A program made the translations under genes and the position numbers. From positions 2,294,001 to 2,358,000 of the forward strand of contig NZ_CP021354.1 in NCBI RefSeq assembly GCF_003130705.1: a DNA stretch of 64,000 nt. Direction: 5' to 3'. Origin of the DNA: Rhodococcus oxybenzonivorans. Its GTDB lineage: Bacteria > Actinomycetota > Actinomycetes > Mycobacteriales > Mycobacteriaceae. The notes beneath the pieces were generated by a model, which saw nothing but the letters and a program-made list of their open reading frames with translations, searched no databases and was not told where the DNA came from. This document shows, piece after piece, positions 19,446-28,686 of the stretch; the first letter of the stretch is position 1, and the number at the start of each line of letters is the position of its first letter.

Positions 19446-21049
19446 GCAGCAGCGTTAGGGGGAAGCTGCCCGTCGACGAGGGGAGCGCTGCTCAGAAGTA
19501 CTTCGCCCGGCGGCAGCGAGATGGGTGCATCGGTGGCGTTCAGCGCGCAGATGAGGCCACCGCCACGACGGAACGCGAAGCAGCCAGGGGGACTCCCGTA
19601 CCAGTCGACGCCGGGACCGGAGAACTCCGGGCGGAGCTCGCGCAGTTCGAGCGCAGCGCGGTAGAGGGAGAGAGTGGAGGTGACGTCCTCGAGCTGCGCC
19701 TCCGCCGTGAGCGTCGACCACTCCGCGGGCATCGGAAGCCACGTCGACGCGCCGGTGGTGAACCCGAAGGGCGGTTCGGTGCCTTCCCAGGGGAGCGGGA
19801 CTCGGCACCCGTCACGACCCCGCTCGGTGTGTCCGGAACGCTCCCACACCGGGTCCTGCAGGGCGTCGTCGGGAAGGTCCACGTTGGGCAACCCCAGCTC
19901 GGCGCCGTTGTAGATGAACGTGGTGCCGGGCAGCGCCAGTTCGACCAGCGCCATGGCGCGGGCGCGGGCGAGGCCGATCACACCACCGCCGTAACGGGTG
20001 ACCTCCCGGTCGACGTCATGATTGGACAGCGTCCAGGTGGGCGTGGCACCCACCTGTTCGACCGCTGCCAGGGAATTCTCGATGGCCTCGCGCACGGATT
20101 CCGCCGAGAATTCGGCCTCGGCAAGGCGGAAATTGAAGCCGAGATTCAGCTCGTCGGGGCGGATGTACTCACCGAAGCGCACGTTGTCGCGCACCCAGAT
20201 CTCCCCGACCGCCATGGCGCCGGGGTATTCGTTCAGGATCTTGCGTATCCCGCGGTGGATGTCATGGACGGACGGGTGGTTGAACCGCGGGTCGTCATCG
20301 GAGTTCTGTAGAAGTGCGTTGGTGTCCCAGTCGTGGTCCGGCAAGCCCTCGGGTTTGGCCATTCCGTGGGCGACGTCGATGCGGAACCCGTCGACGCCCC
20401 GATCCAGCCAGAACCGGAGCGTCTTCTCAAGGTCCTCGAACACCTCGGGGTTGTTCCAGTTCAGGTCGGGCTGTTCGGCGGCGAACAGGTGCAGATACCA
20501 CTGCCCGGGCCTGCCGTCGGGCTCGGTGATCCTCGTCCATGCGGGACCACCGAAAATGCTCGGCCAGTTGTTCGGCGGTTCGGAGCCATCCGGTCCCCGG
20601 CCGTCCCGGAAAATGTAGCGGTCCCGTTCGGGGCTGTCCGGCGACGCCTGCAGGGCGGCGCGAAACCACTCGTGCTCAATGCTCGTGTGATTGGGGACCA
20701 GGTCCATCGTGACTTTGATCTGACGAGCGTGCGCGGCTTCGATCAAGTCGTCCATGGCGTCGACGTCGCCGAACAGCGGATCGATGTCGCGAGGATCGGA
20801 CACGTCGTAACCGTGATCGGCCATTGGTGACCGCATCACCGGGCTCAACCAGAGGGCGTCGACACCCAGCAGTTCCAGGTATCCCAGTTTCTCCTGCACA
20901 CCTCGGAGGTCGCCGACACCGTCACCGTTCGCGTCGGCGAACGAGCGCGGGTAGATCTGGTAGAAGACCGCTTCGGACCACCAGGGTGCCGGCTGCATGT
21001 CGTCGGCGGACGTTTCGGCGGGAGTACTCACAAACGCCCATCGTGCCAA
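19433..21049 (-). CDS. aglA: alpha-glucosidase, GH13 family (AglA)
   Basis: A 538-residue cytoplasmic GH13 enzyme with the standard conserved regions: DLVPNHTS, GFRIDVAHGM (Asp nucleophile), GEIWV (general acid Glu) and LSNHDVDR (transition-state Asp). It hydrolyses alpha-1,4 or alpha-1,6 glucosides such as maltose, isomaltose or trehalose-type sugars; specificity is not clear. It lies downstream of glbO as in M. tuberculosis (Rv2470-Rv2471). The start is uncertain: ATG 21049, GTG 21031 and the Met before QPAPWW are all possible and none has a strong ribosome binding site. Confidence 0.92.
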   Translation of the reverse strand: MARWAFVSTPAETSADDMQPAPWWSEAVFYQIYPRSFADANGDGVGDLRGVQEKLGYLELLGVDALWLSPVMRSPMADHGYDVSDPRDIDPLFGDVDAMDDLIEAAHARQIKVTMDLVPNHTSIEHEWFRAALQASPDSPERDRYIFRDGRGPDGSEPPNNWPSIFGGPAWTRITEPDGRPGQWYLHLFAAEQPDLNWNNPEVFEDLEKTLRFWLDRGVDGFRIDVAHGMAKPEGLPDHDWDTNALLQNSDDDPRFNHPSVHDIHRGIRKILNEYPGAMAVGEIWVRDNVRFGEYIRPDELNLGFNFRLAEAEFSAESVREAIENSLAAVEQVGATPTWTLSNHDVDREVTRYGGGVIGLARARAMALVELALPGTTFIYNGAELGLPNVDLPDDALQDPVWERSGHTERGRDGCRVPLPWEGTEPPFGFTTGASTWLPMPAEWSTLTAEAQLEDVTSTLSLYRAALELRELRPEFSGPGVDWYGSPPGCFAFRRGGGLICALNATDAPISLPPGEVLLSSAPLVDGQLPPNAAAWLI

Positions 21050-21098
21050 AGGTTCGCGTGCACCACGAGTCGACCGGCGGAATCGACGCAGCGCCCGT

Positions 21099-21494
21099 TC
21101 AGAACGCGGAGTTCACCATCGACGCCGCAGCCATCTCCATGTAGTCGGTCAGGGCGCGCCGATGTGCGTCGTCCAGGGTTTCCGCATCGATGGAGGCAAT
21201 CGCCGTGTGCATGCATCGCAGCCAGGCGTCGCGCTCGAGGGGGCCGATCTTGAAGGGGTGATGGCGCATCCGCAGGCGCGGGTGTCCCCGTTCGTCGGAA
21301 TAGGTGTGCGGTCCACCCCAGTACTGCTCGAGAAACATCCGCATCCGGCGCTCGGCCGGACCCAGATCTTCCTCCGGGTACAGGGGCCGGACGATGTCGT
21401 CCTTGGCGACTTCCTCGTAGAACCGCGCAGTGAGCTTGCGGAACGTCTCCGCTCCGCCCACTGCCTCGTAGAAGGTCTGCTGCACGTCAGTCAT
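21099..21494 (-). CDS. glbO: truncated hemoglobin GlbO (group II)
   Basis: A 131-residue 2-on-2 globin almost collinear with M. tuberculosis GlbO ([67 protein letters not shown]). It binds heme and oxygen and has been linked to oxygen or peroxide handling at the membrane. The ATG at 21494 has GGGAG 5 bases upstream; the longer frame to 21872 runs into the divergent gene and is rejected. It is first in the glbO-aglA-EamA unit. Confidence 0.95.
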   Translation of the reverse strand: MTDVQQTFYEAVGGAETFRKLTARFYEEVAKDDIVRPLYPEEDLGPAERRMRMFLEQYWGGPHTYSDERGHPRLRMRHHPFKIGPLERDAWLRCMHTAIASIDAETLDDAHRRALTDYMEMAAASMVNSAF

Positions 21495-21681
21495 GGCATC
21501 TCCCATTGTGCACGTGCCTTCGGGGAACTCGTGCCGCCGGATACCCCGGCCGTTCCCGGCAGGGCGTTTCCACGGCGGCGTCACCGTCCGTTCATCCGCC
21601 GTCCCTGCAAGTTTGTCGAAAAATGGGCGTGCACGGGCAGGCATTTCATGATGCACTTGGTGGCAATCTCTCGGAGGTCGC

Positions 21682-22353
21682 ATGAAGAATCGACACAGCG
21701 CCCGCGCGCACCGACAACGTGTGCCCACTGATGCCCGGAGTGCCGAGGTGTCAGGGGCGTTTGCACTACAAGTGATTACCGAAGGCTCCGCGCAGCGCGC
21801 AGGGCCTTCTTTCCCGGTCGAGAACGCGGTACCCCTCTGGGTCAAGCGCCGGGTGCTGCTGCTCAATGTCACCTACGAGCCCCTCACCGCCCTCCCGGCC
21901 CGACGCGCAGTCGTACTCATGACCTGCGGAAAAGCCGACACGGTCCACGAAGACCCGCAGGCGCCGGTCGTGCACTCCGAGCAGTGGTCGGTGCAGGTAC
22001 CGTCCGTGATCCGTCTCCGGAACTATGTCCGCGTGCCCTATCGCGCCCGCATCCCGATGACCCGTGCGGCACTCATGCACCGCGACCGGTTCCGCTGCGC
22101 GTACTGCGGGGCCAAAGCAGAGACCGTCGATCACGTCGTTCCCCGCAGCCGCGGTGGGGAGCACTCGTGGGAGAACTGCGTGGCCTGCTGCGCGCCGTGC
22201 AACCATCGCAAGGCGGACAAACTCCTCAGCGAACTCGGATGGACGCTGCGGGCCGCCCTGGTACCGCCCTCGGGGCCGCACTGGCGTCTGCTGGCATCCA
22301 CCAAAGATCTCCATCCCTCGTGGATGCCCTACCTGGGCGAAGGCGCAGCCTGA
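21682..22353 (+). CDS. HNH endonuclease-domain protein (Rv2469c-like)
   Basis: A 223-residue protein. An N-terminal domain ([34 protein letters not shown]) common to this small HNH family is followed by a zinc-HNH nuclease ([42 protein letters not shown]) with two CxxC pairs and the DHVVPRS catalytic strand. It is conserved at this locus in mycobacteria, which argues for a housekeeping role rather than a mobile one; the target is unknown. The ATG at 21682 has CGGAGG 4 bases upstream. Confidence 0.9.
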   Translation: MKNRHSARAHRQRVPTDARSAEVSGAFALQVITEGSAQRAGPSFPVENAVPLWVKRRVLLLNVTYEPLTALPARRAVVLMTCGKADTVHEDPQAPVVHSEQWSVQVPSVIRLRNYVRVPYRARIPMTRAALMHRDRFRCAYCGAKAETVDHVVPRSRGGEHSWENCVACCAPCNHRKADKLLSELGWTLRAALVPPSGPHWRLLASTKDLHPSWMPYLGEGAA

Positions 22354-22429
22354 CACTCCGGTCGCTCGCTCGCGGAGAACTTCGGCCCTGACGCTTCGTC
22401 GCACACGGTTCTCGGCTACCGTTTGCCGT

Positions 22430-22690
22430 GTGAGCATTCTCGAGACAGTGCTGATATTCGTAGGAATCCCGGCGTTGATCACCGCTTTCTTCGCGGCGAT
22501 GTCGTTCGTCGGCAAGAAGACGCCCGGTCCCGTGCCGCCTGCATTCCACCTCGGTGAGGAATGGACGCACGCACCCGTGTTGTGGAGTGCCGTCGACGAG
22601 GTGACCACCCATGGTCACCACGGGGGGCACCATTCCGCTGTGGCCGGCTCGGCAGATCTGATTGGAGGCAGGGCAAGTGGCAAGTGGTGA
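22430..22690 (+). CDS. ctaJ: small membrane protein, aa3-type cytochrome oxidase subunit CtaJ-like
   Basis: An 86-residue protein with one N-terminal membrane helix (ETVLIFVGIPALITAFFAAMSFVG), a Pro-rich link and a His-rich cytoplasmic tail (HGHHGGHHS). The same neighbourhood in M. smegmatis encodes accessory subunits seen in the cytochrome bcc-aa3 supercomplex, and I assign it on that basis; the naming of the two adjacent subunits is from memory. A TACCGT box (22417-22422) precedes the GTG start by 7 bases, suggesting a leaderless mRNA. Its 3' end overlaps the next gene. Confidence 0.72.
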   Translation: MSILETVLIFVGIPALITAFFAAMSFVGKKTPGPVPPAFHLGEEWTHAPVLWSAVDEVTTHGHHGGHHSAVAGSADLIGGRASGKW

Positions 22691-23156
22691 TCTGATTCCC
22701 GCGTCCCGGGTATCCGAGGAAGATCTGCCCGTGGGCCACGTGGTGACGGCCAGTGGCCGGATCTCGGGCGTGCACCGCGCGGGTGAGCCTTTCGAGGACG
22801 ACCTGCCGTTCACGACGGACGAACTCGTCCGCCTCGACGATGCTCTCACCGAAGGCACCCGGAAGACGAAGGTGCGGTTCAACGCCTACATCGGCGATCT
22901 CGGCGTCGACACCGCTGTCGGAGCGGATGCACTGTTCCCGAGCACGCCGGAGGCGGAGCGTTCCGTTCTGATCGCAGTCTCGCCGAACCAGCGGACGGTC
23001 GAGATCCGCAGCGGCGTCGCAGTGGCCGACCGAGTGACCGACCGTGTCGCCCAGCTCGGCGCCACCGCCGCCGTCGCCTCGTTCGGCGACGGCGATCTGA
23101 TCGACGGACTCGTCAGCGCTATCCGCGTGATGAGTGCGGCGATCTCTTCCCCGTAA
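22677..23156 (+). CDS. DUF5130/TPM-like protein, partner of the CtaJ-like subunit
   Basis: A 159-residue soluble protein resembling the TPM-like DUF5130 family (TRKTKVRFNAYIGDLG, then AERSVLIAVSPNQRTVEIRSG, then DRVTDRVAQLG). The GTG at 22677 overlaps the previous stop by 14 bases and has GGAGG 8 bases upstream, so the pair is coupled. The mycobacterial counterpart sits beside the cytochrome oxidase accessory subunit, so a link to respiration or its assembly is plausible but not shown here. Confidence 0.8.
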   Translation: MASGDLIPASRVSEEDLPVGHVVTASGRISGVHRAGEPFEDDLPFTTDELVRLDDALTEGTRKTKVRFNAYIGDLGVDTAVGADALFPSTPEAERSVLIAVSPNQRTVEIRSGVAVADRVTDRVAQLGATAAVASFGDGDLIDGLVSAIRVMSAAISSP

Positions 23157-23178
23157 CTCCGGCAGTACCGGCTTTTCA

Positions 23179-23222
23179 GACGGCCCGGCGAGCTTCAGTC
23201 CACTGAACCCCGCCGGGCCGTC
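23179..23222 (+). terminator. terminator after the CtaJ/DUF5130 pair
   Basis: A perfect 12-bp stem GACGGCCCGGCG / CGCCGGGCCGTC with an inner TTCAG-TCCA-CTGAA hairpin in the loop. Confidence 0.85.
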
Positions 23223-23309
23223 GGCTGTCGAACGGCTGTCGAATGGGTGCCGACGAGGGGGCGTGCGCCTTCCGCGACGAGGACACTCGACTTCTGTCGG
23301 TGGTCGATG

Positions 23310-23323
23310 CGAACATATGTTCG
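23310..23323. promoter_or_regulatory. LexA (SOS) box at the dinB start
   Basis: CGAAC-ATAT-GTTCG, a perfect palindrome matching the actinobacterial SOS box TCGAAC-N4-GTTCGA except for the outermost base on each side. It contains the first ATG of the dinB frame (23317-23319). Confidence 0.75.
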
Positions 23324-24543
23324 TGTCGTCATCTTCGCGCCCCCGGATCTCGAGCGGTCCCGACGCGACCATCCTGCATGCCGACCTCGATGCGTTCTAC
23401 GCCTCGGTGGAGCAGCGAGACGATCCCAGCCTGCGTGGCCTGCCGGTGATCGTCGGCGGCGGTGTCGTGCTGGCAGCCAGTTACGAGGCAAAGGCCTACG
23501 GGGTCCGCACGGCCAGCAGCGCGTCTCGGGCGCTTCACCTGTGCCCGCATGCAGTCGTGGTGCCTCCGCGTATGTCGGCGTACGCGGCCGCGAGCAAGGC
23601 CGTGTTCGACGTGTTCGCGCACACCACCCCGCTCGTCGAAGGCCTGTCGATCGACGAGGCTTTCCTCGACGTCGCCGGTCTACGCAGGATCGCGGGGACC
23701 CCGGTCGAGATCGCCGCACGACTGCGCCGCGAGGTTCGCGAGCAGGTGGGCTTGCCCATCACCGTCGGCGTTGCCCGCACCAAATTTCTCGCGAAGGTGG
23801 CGAGTGCGGTGGGCAAGCCCGACGGCCTGTTGCACGTGCCGCCCGATCGGGAACTGGAGTTCCTCCATCCACTGCCGGTCGAGCGGCTGTGGGGGGTCGG
23901 TGCGATCACGTCCGGAAAGCTCCGCGACGTGGGGATCGGGACAGTGGGTCAGTTGGCCCACTACCCGGAAGAGGTGTTGGTCACCATCGTCGGCCCCGCC
24001 GTGGGGCACCACCTACATGCGCTCGCGTGGGCCCGCGATCCCCGTCCGGTGGAGGTCGGCCGCAGGCGGAGATCGGTGGGCGCCCAGCACGCCCTCGGTA
24101 GGCGGCCGAAGTCGCGGGAGGACGTCGACGCCGCCCTCGTCACATTGGTCGATCGGGTGACGCGCCGGCTTCGCCGCGGTCGACGGGTCGGGCGAACGGT
24201 GGTACTCCGACTGCGTTTCGACGACTTCACCCGGGTCACCCGCTCGCATACTCTCGTGCAGCCGTCGGCGCAGACGCAGACCATTCTTCTCTCGGCGCGG
24301 GGCTTGCTGGACAAGGCGATGCCGATGATCGAGTCGAAGGGAATCACCCTCGTCGGTGTCGCCGTCGCGAATCTCGAGGACGATTGCCCGCAGCAGCTGG
24401 CACTGCCGTTCGATCCTTATTCCAGCAGTTCCCTCGACACCACACTCGACAGCGTCCGCGACCGCTTCGGGTCTTCTGCCGTCACGCGCGCCGTACTCCT
24501 TGGCCGGGACCCCGGCATTTCGGTGCCGATCCTGCCGGACTGA
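23317..24543 (+). CDS. dinB: DNA polymerase IV (Y-family, translesion)
   Basis: A 408-residue Y-family polymerase with catalytic motifs ILHADLDAFYASVEQ and SIDEAFLDV, the HhH region LWGVGAITSGKLRDVGIGT, the little-finger domain and a C-terminal beta-clamp motif QLALPF. It extends past lesions or misaligned primers. No gene stands here in M. tuberculosis, so it is an insertion in the otherwise conserved order. The start is unsettled: ATG 23317 lies inside the LexA box and has no ribosome binding site, and GTG 23323 is an alternative. The longest frame (from 23134) overlaps the upstream terminator and is rejected. Confidence 0.93.
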   Translation: MFVSSSSRPRISSGPDATILHADLDAFYASVEQRDDPSLRGLPVIVGGGVVLAASYEAKAYGVRTASSASRALHLCPHAVVVPPRMSAYAAASKAVFDVFAHTTPLVEGLSIDEAFLDVAGLRRIAGTPVEIAARLRREVREQVGLPITVGVARTKFLAKVASAVGKPDGLLHVPPDRELEFLHPLPVERLWGVGAITSGKLRDVGIGTVGQLAHYPEEVLVTIVGPAVGHHLHALAWARDPRPVEVGRRRRSVGAQHALGRRPKSREDVDAALVTLVDRVTRRLRRGRRVGRTVVLRLRFDDFTRVTRSHTLVQPSAQTQTILLSARGLLDKAMPMIESKGITLVGVAVANLEDDCPQQLALPFDPYSSSSLDTTLDSVRDRFGSSAVTRAVLLGRDPGISVPILPD

Positions 24544-24582
24544 CACGTCCTCTGACTGGCTCGTATGTCCTGAGCGGACGCT

Positions 24583-24639
24583 GCGGGGCGAAGGAACCTT
24601 TCGGCGCACCTGACGCGTCGAAAGATTCATTCGCCCCGC
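24583..24639. terminator. bidirectional terminator between dinB and pepN
   Basis: A 10-bp stem GCGGGGCGAA / TTCGCCCCGC closes a 37-base region between convergent genes; a small AAGGAACCTT repeat lies inside. Confidence 0.65.
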
Positions 24640-24646
24640 GACGCGG

Positions 24647-27226
24647 TCAGCTCGCGTCGAACTTGCGTGCTGCCAGGGAGCGGACGATGCCCGCGCGGCC
24701 TTCCACCACCAGCCGGCGTAGAGCGGGCGGGTGGTCACCGGCGAGGAATTCGTCGGCCGCTGCCACCGACTTCTCGCTGATCGACCAGGACGGGTACAGG
24801 CCGACCACGACGGTCTGTGCCACCTCGCTCGACCGCCGCTCCCACACCGCGGGAATGTCCGCGAAATAGCGGGCCACGTACGGCTCGAGCAGTTCCGACT
24901 GACCAGGTCCGGAGAACCCGCCGATGATGGCGCGGGCGGTGATGTTCGGCAGCGAGTCGTCGCCGATCACCTTGGTCCAGGCCTGCTCTTTGACGGCCGC
25001 CTGCGGCCGGAGCGTGGCCGCGGCCGCAGCCTGGCGGGCCCCTGCGGCCGTGGGATCGCGCTTGGCTTCGGCGTCGATGAACGGCGATTCGACGCCGTCC
25101 GCATCGATCTCACCGGCTCCGGCCAGTGCCCCCACGATCCGCCAACGGAGATCGGTGTCGACCACGAGGCCGGGCAGCCCGACGGTGTCGGGTTCCGCGT
25201 CGAGCAGCTCCTGCAGGACCTCGGTGTGCCACGCCGACAGCTGCGCACCGGTCAGCGCGTTCACGAACGCCAACTGGTGGTCCGATCCTGCCTCGGCCTC
25301 CCGGGCCAGTTCGAGGAGCCGGTTCGCGAAGTCGGGCCAACCGTGCTCCTTCGCCCACTCGGGGTCGGCGTAGCTTCCGAGCGCGGTGTGCGCCTGCATC
25401 AGGAGCCGCTGCACCACACCGACTTCGGTTTCGGCGCTGATGCCGCGCTGTACCAGAGCGACGAAGTCCCGTGCCTTCAGCTCTGCCTGACGTGTCATCT
25501 CCCACGCTGCGGACCAGACGAGGGTGCGGGGGAGGGATTCGGCGATGTCCCCGATCCGCTCGATGGCCGTGGCGAGGGAGTCCGGATCGAGGCGCACCGA
25601 GCAATAGGTGAGGTCGTCGTCGTTGACCAGGATCAGTTGGCCCCGCTCCACACCCACCAGTTCGGCGACGTCGGTGCGTTCCGTGGCCTCGAGATCGAGT
25701 TCGGCCCGATGGGTACGCACCAGCTTGCCGTCTCGATCGCCGTAGACGCCGACGGCGATGCGGTGCACGCGGCGCTCGCCGGCACCCGGTGCGGCACCTT
25801 CCTGAATGACGCTGAAGCGAGTGAACTTACCGTCGGCGTCCACCTCGAAGTCGGGGCGCACGATGTTGAGGCCGGTGGTCTTGAGCCATTGCGCACCCCA
25901 GTCCGACAGGTCGCGGCCCGAGGACTTTTCGAGCGCGCCCAGCAGGTCGTCGAACGTCGCGTTGCCGAACGCATGCTCGCGGAAGTAGTCCCGCAGCCCC
26001 GCCAGGAACGGCTCCAGCCCGACGTAGGCGACGAGCTGCTTGAGGACGGACGCGCCCTTGGCGTAGGTGATGCCGTCGAAGTTCACCTCGACGGCGGCGA
26101 GATCGGGGATGTCGGCGGCGATCGGGTGAGTGGACGGCAGTTGGTCCTGACGGTAGGCCCACGACTTTTCGACATTGGCGAAGGTCGTCCAGGCGCTGGT
26201 GTACTCGGTCGCCTCGCTCTGGCACAGCACCGATGCGAAGGTGGCGAACGACTCGTTGAGCCACAGGTCATTCCACCAGCGCATGGTGACGAGGTCGCCG
26301 AACCACATGTGCGCCATCTCGTGCAGTACGGTCTCGGCCCGGCGTTCGTACGACGCCCGGGTCACCTTGGACCGGAACACGTAGTCCTCGAGGAAGGTGA
26401 CGGCGCCGGCATTCTCCATTGCCCCGGCATTGAACTCGGGCACGAAGAGCTGATCGTACTTGCCGAACGCGTAGGGCGTGCCGAAGTTGCGATGATAGAA
26501 CTCGAAGCCCTGCTTCGTTTCCGTGAAGAGACGCTCGGCGTCCATGTGCTCGGCAAGCGAGGTGCGGCAGAAGATTCCGAGAGGGATGGCACCGTGCTCG
26601 TCGGAATACGTGTCGGTCCACTCGGCGTAGGGTCCGGCGATGAGCGCCACCAGGTAGGTGCTCATCTTCGGGGTGGTGCGGAAGAGATGGCGGCCGGCCT
26701 CGGCCTTGACGGATTCGACGGTGGCAGAGTTCGAGATCACCTTCCAGTCGGCGGGGGCGGTGACGTGCACGTCGAACGTCGCCTTCAGATCCGGCTGATC
26801 GAAGCAGGCGAACATTCGCTTGGCGTCGGCAGTCTCGAACTGCGAGTACAGGTAGACGGCCTGATCGGTGGGATCGACGAATCGGTGCAGTCCCTCACCG
26901 GTATGGGAGTAGACGCAGTCGGCCTCCACGACCAGTTCGTTCTGCTCGGACAGGTCGGTGAGCGCGATACCGGTGGCCTCGTCGTAGTCCGCCACGTCGA
27001 CGGGGGAACCATTCAAGGTGGCCGAATGCACCCGGGCCGCAACGATGTCGATGAAGGTGGACGTGCCGGCGACGGCGCCGAAGGTGACGGTGGTGCGTGA
27101 GCTGAACGTCTCCGCACCGGGCTTCCCGGCCCCGTCGGTGAGATCGAGTTCGATGAGGTAGTTGTCGACGGTCAGCAACCGGGCGCGTTCGGCTGCCTGT
27201 TCGCGGGTCAGGTTCGGTGGGGCCAC
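24647..27226 (-). CDS. pepN: aminopeptidase N (M1 family zinc metallopeptidase)
   Basis: An 859-residue M1 aminopeptidase. The exopeptidase motif GAMENAG (from about 268) and the zinc site HEMAHMWFGD...NESFATF (HEXXH from about 302 plus the downstream Glu) are intact, followed by the ERAP1-like C-terminal domain. It removes N-terminal residues from peptides in the cytoplasm, and is the Rv2467 orthologue. The GTG at 27226 has GAGGAG 6 bases upstream; the ATGs 19 codons earlier lack a site and add an atypical extension. Confidence 0.96.
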   Translation of the reverse strand: MAPPNLTREQAAERARLLTVDNYLIELDLTDGAGKPGAETFSSRTTVTFGAVAGTSTFIDIVAARVHSATLNGSPVDVADYDEATGIALTDLSEQNELVVEADCVYSHTGEGLHRFVDPTDQAVYLYSQFETADAKRMFACFDQPDLKATFDVHVTAPADWKVISNSATVESVKAEAGRHLFRTTPKMSTYLVALIAGPYAEWTDTYSDEHGAIPLGIFCRTSLAEHMDAERLFTETKQGFEFYHRNFGTPYAFGKYDQLFVPEFNAGAMENAGAVTFLEDYVFRSKVTRASYERRAETVLHEMAHMWFGDLVTMRWWNDLWLNESFATFASVLCQSEATEYTSAWTTFANVEKSWAYRQDQLPSTHPIAADIPDLAAVEVNFDGITYAKGASVLKQLVAYVGLEPFLAGLRDYFREHAFGNATFDDLLGALEKSSGRDLSDWGAQWLKTTGLNIVRPDFEVDADGKFTRFSVIQEGAAPGAGERRVHRIAVGVYGDRDGKLVRTHRAELDLEATERTDVAELVGVERGQLILVNDDDLTYCSVRLDPDSLATAIERIGDIAESLPRTLVWSAAWEMTRQAELKARDFVALVQRGISAETEVGVVQRLLMQAHTALGSYADPEWAKEHGWPDFANRLLELAREAEAGSDHQLAFVNALTGAQLSAWHTEVLQELLDAEPDTVGLPGLVVDTDLRWRIVGALAGAGEIDADGVESPFIDAEAKRDPTAAGARQAAAAATLRPQAAVKEQAWTKVIGDDSLPNITARAIIGGFSGPGQSELLEPYVARYFADIPAVWERRSSEVAQTVVVGLYPSWSISEKSVAAADEFLAGDHPPALRRLVVEGRAGIVRSLAARKFDAS

Positions 27227-27299
27227 AGAGGTCTCCTCGGGGATGGGCGGCGGTGCTCGTACTCGATGCTGCCATCCCATCACGAGTGGACCGGGGCCG

Positions 27300-28538
27300 T
27301 TAACCGGAGACGTCGACCAGCGGGACTGCCGGATCGGCCAGACGGTCGGGGTCGACCGGAGCCGACGAGGACACCAGTTGCTTGATCTGATCTGTGACGT
27401 CCCAGATGTTGACGTTCATTCCGGCGAGCACCCGGTTGCCGGAATCGAGCCAGAAGGCGATGAACTCGCGGGTGGCGTAGTCGCCGCGCACGATGACCCG
27501 GTCGTAGGAATCGTGCGGTGCGTATCCCACGTACTCCATGCCGAGGTCGAACTGGTCGGTGAAGAAGTACGGCAGGTTGTCGTAGTGCGCCGTGTGGCCG
27601 AGCATCGTGGCTGCGGCGACTGCGGGCTGGTTCAGCGCGTTCGCCCAGTGCTCGACCCGGATTCGTGTTCCGAGCCGTGGATGCAGATGCGCGGCGATGT
27701 CGCCCACGGCGACGACGTCGGGATCGCTGCTCTGCAGTCCCGCGTCGACGAGGACGCCGCCGCCGTCGACGTCGAGTCCCGCCTGCTCGGCGAGTTCGAT
27801 GTTGGGGGCGGCGCCGACCGCTACCAGGACCGCGTCGGCGGGCAGCACGGTGCCGTCGCCGAGTCGCACGCCGGTTGCCCGGCCGTGCTCGACCAGTATT
27901 TCCTCGACCTTGGCGGCCAGATGCAGGTGGACGCCGTGCTCGCGGTGCAGCTCCGCGAAGACCGTCCCGATCTCCGGGCCGATCGAGCCGCTCAGTGGGA
28001 CCTCCGCAGCCTCCACCAGTGTCACGTCGGCGCCTCGTTCCCGCGCCGACGCGCCGACTTCGAGCCCGATCCAGCCGGCACCGATCACGACCAGACGGCC
28101 GTGCTCGCCGACTGCTTCGATGAGGGCGTCGGACTCGTCCACAGTGCGAAGGTAGTGAACCCCTGCAGCGTCCGACCCCGAGATGGGTGGCCGGCGCGAC
28201 CGGGAGCCGGTGGCGAGTGCCAGCTTGTCGTACGAGAGGGTCGAACCGTCCGGGAGCGTCACGGTGTGGGCGGCGAGATCGAGGGCGGTGGCAGCGGTGC
28301 CGAGCCGCAGATCCACGTGGTGGTCGCGGTACCAGTCGCCGCGGTGCACGATGAAATCGGCGAGCGCCTTCTTGCCTGCGAAGTGTTCCTTCGACAGTGG
28401 AGGCCGCTCGTAGGGGAGGTGGTCCTCCTCGGACAGGAGGATGATCGAACCGTCGAAGTCTTTGGCGCGCAACGCCTCCGCAGTTTTCGCACCTGCGAGA
28501 CCGCCGCCGACGACGATGAACGTACGAGTGGAAGACAT
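27300..28538 (-). CDS. FAD-dependent ferredoxin/rubredoxin reductase-type oxidoreductase
   Basis: A 412-residue two-dinucleotide-fold flavoprotein of the class that reduces ferredoxins for monooxygenases. FAD fold [21 protein letters not shown] fold [28 protein letters not shown], second FAD motif [10 protein letters not shown], and C-terminal reductase domain. No ferredoxin or oxygenase is adjacent, so the partner is unknown. The ATG at 28538 has AAGGGAG 7 bases upstream. It is upstream of pepN on the same strand and divergent from the mycothiol-dependent reductase. Confidence 0.9.
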   Translation of the reverse strand: MSSTRTFIVVGGGLAGAKTAEALRAKDFDGSIILLSEEDHLPYERPPLSKEHFAGKKALADFIVHRGDWYRDHHVDLRLGTAATALDLAAHTVTLPDGSTLSYDKLALATGSRSRRPPISGSDAAGVHYLRTVDESDALIEAVGEHGRLVVIGAGWIGLEVGASARERGADVTLVEAAEVPLSGSIGPEIGTVFAELHREHGVHLHLAAKVEEILVEHGRATGVRLGDGTVLPADAVLVAVGAAPNIELAEQAGLDVDGGGVLVDAGLQSSDPDVVAVGDIAAHLHPRLGTRIRVEHWANALNQPAVAAATMLGHTAHYDNLPYFFTDQFDLGMEYVGYAPHDSYDRVIVRGDYATREFIAFWLDSGNRVLAGMNVNIWDVTDQIKQLVSSSAPVDPDRLADPAVPLVDVSG

Positions 28539-28607
28539 TGGGGAACTCCCTTCCAGCCGGTGCCCCTGGCTGATCATCTCGACCCTACTGCGGCGCGGGG
28601 GACCGGC

Positions 28608-28634
28608 GGGAAGGATTGGCCGCGACTCCGTGTT
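28608..28634 (+). promoter_or_regulatory. SigR/SigH-like promoter of the DsbA-like reductase
   Basis: GGAAG (28609-28613), 18 bases, then GTT (28632-28634). This matches the thiol-stress sigma factor consensus GGAAT-N18-GTT at all but one base. The M. tuberculosis orthologue Rv2466c is known to be in the SigH regulon. Confidence 0.6.
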
Positions 28635-28686
28635 GACACCCGTAGACCTGGAATGGGCCGACGACACCACCGAGAAGGAGCAACAC

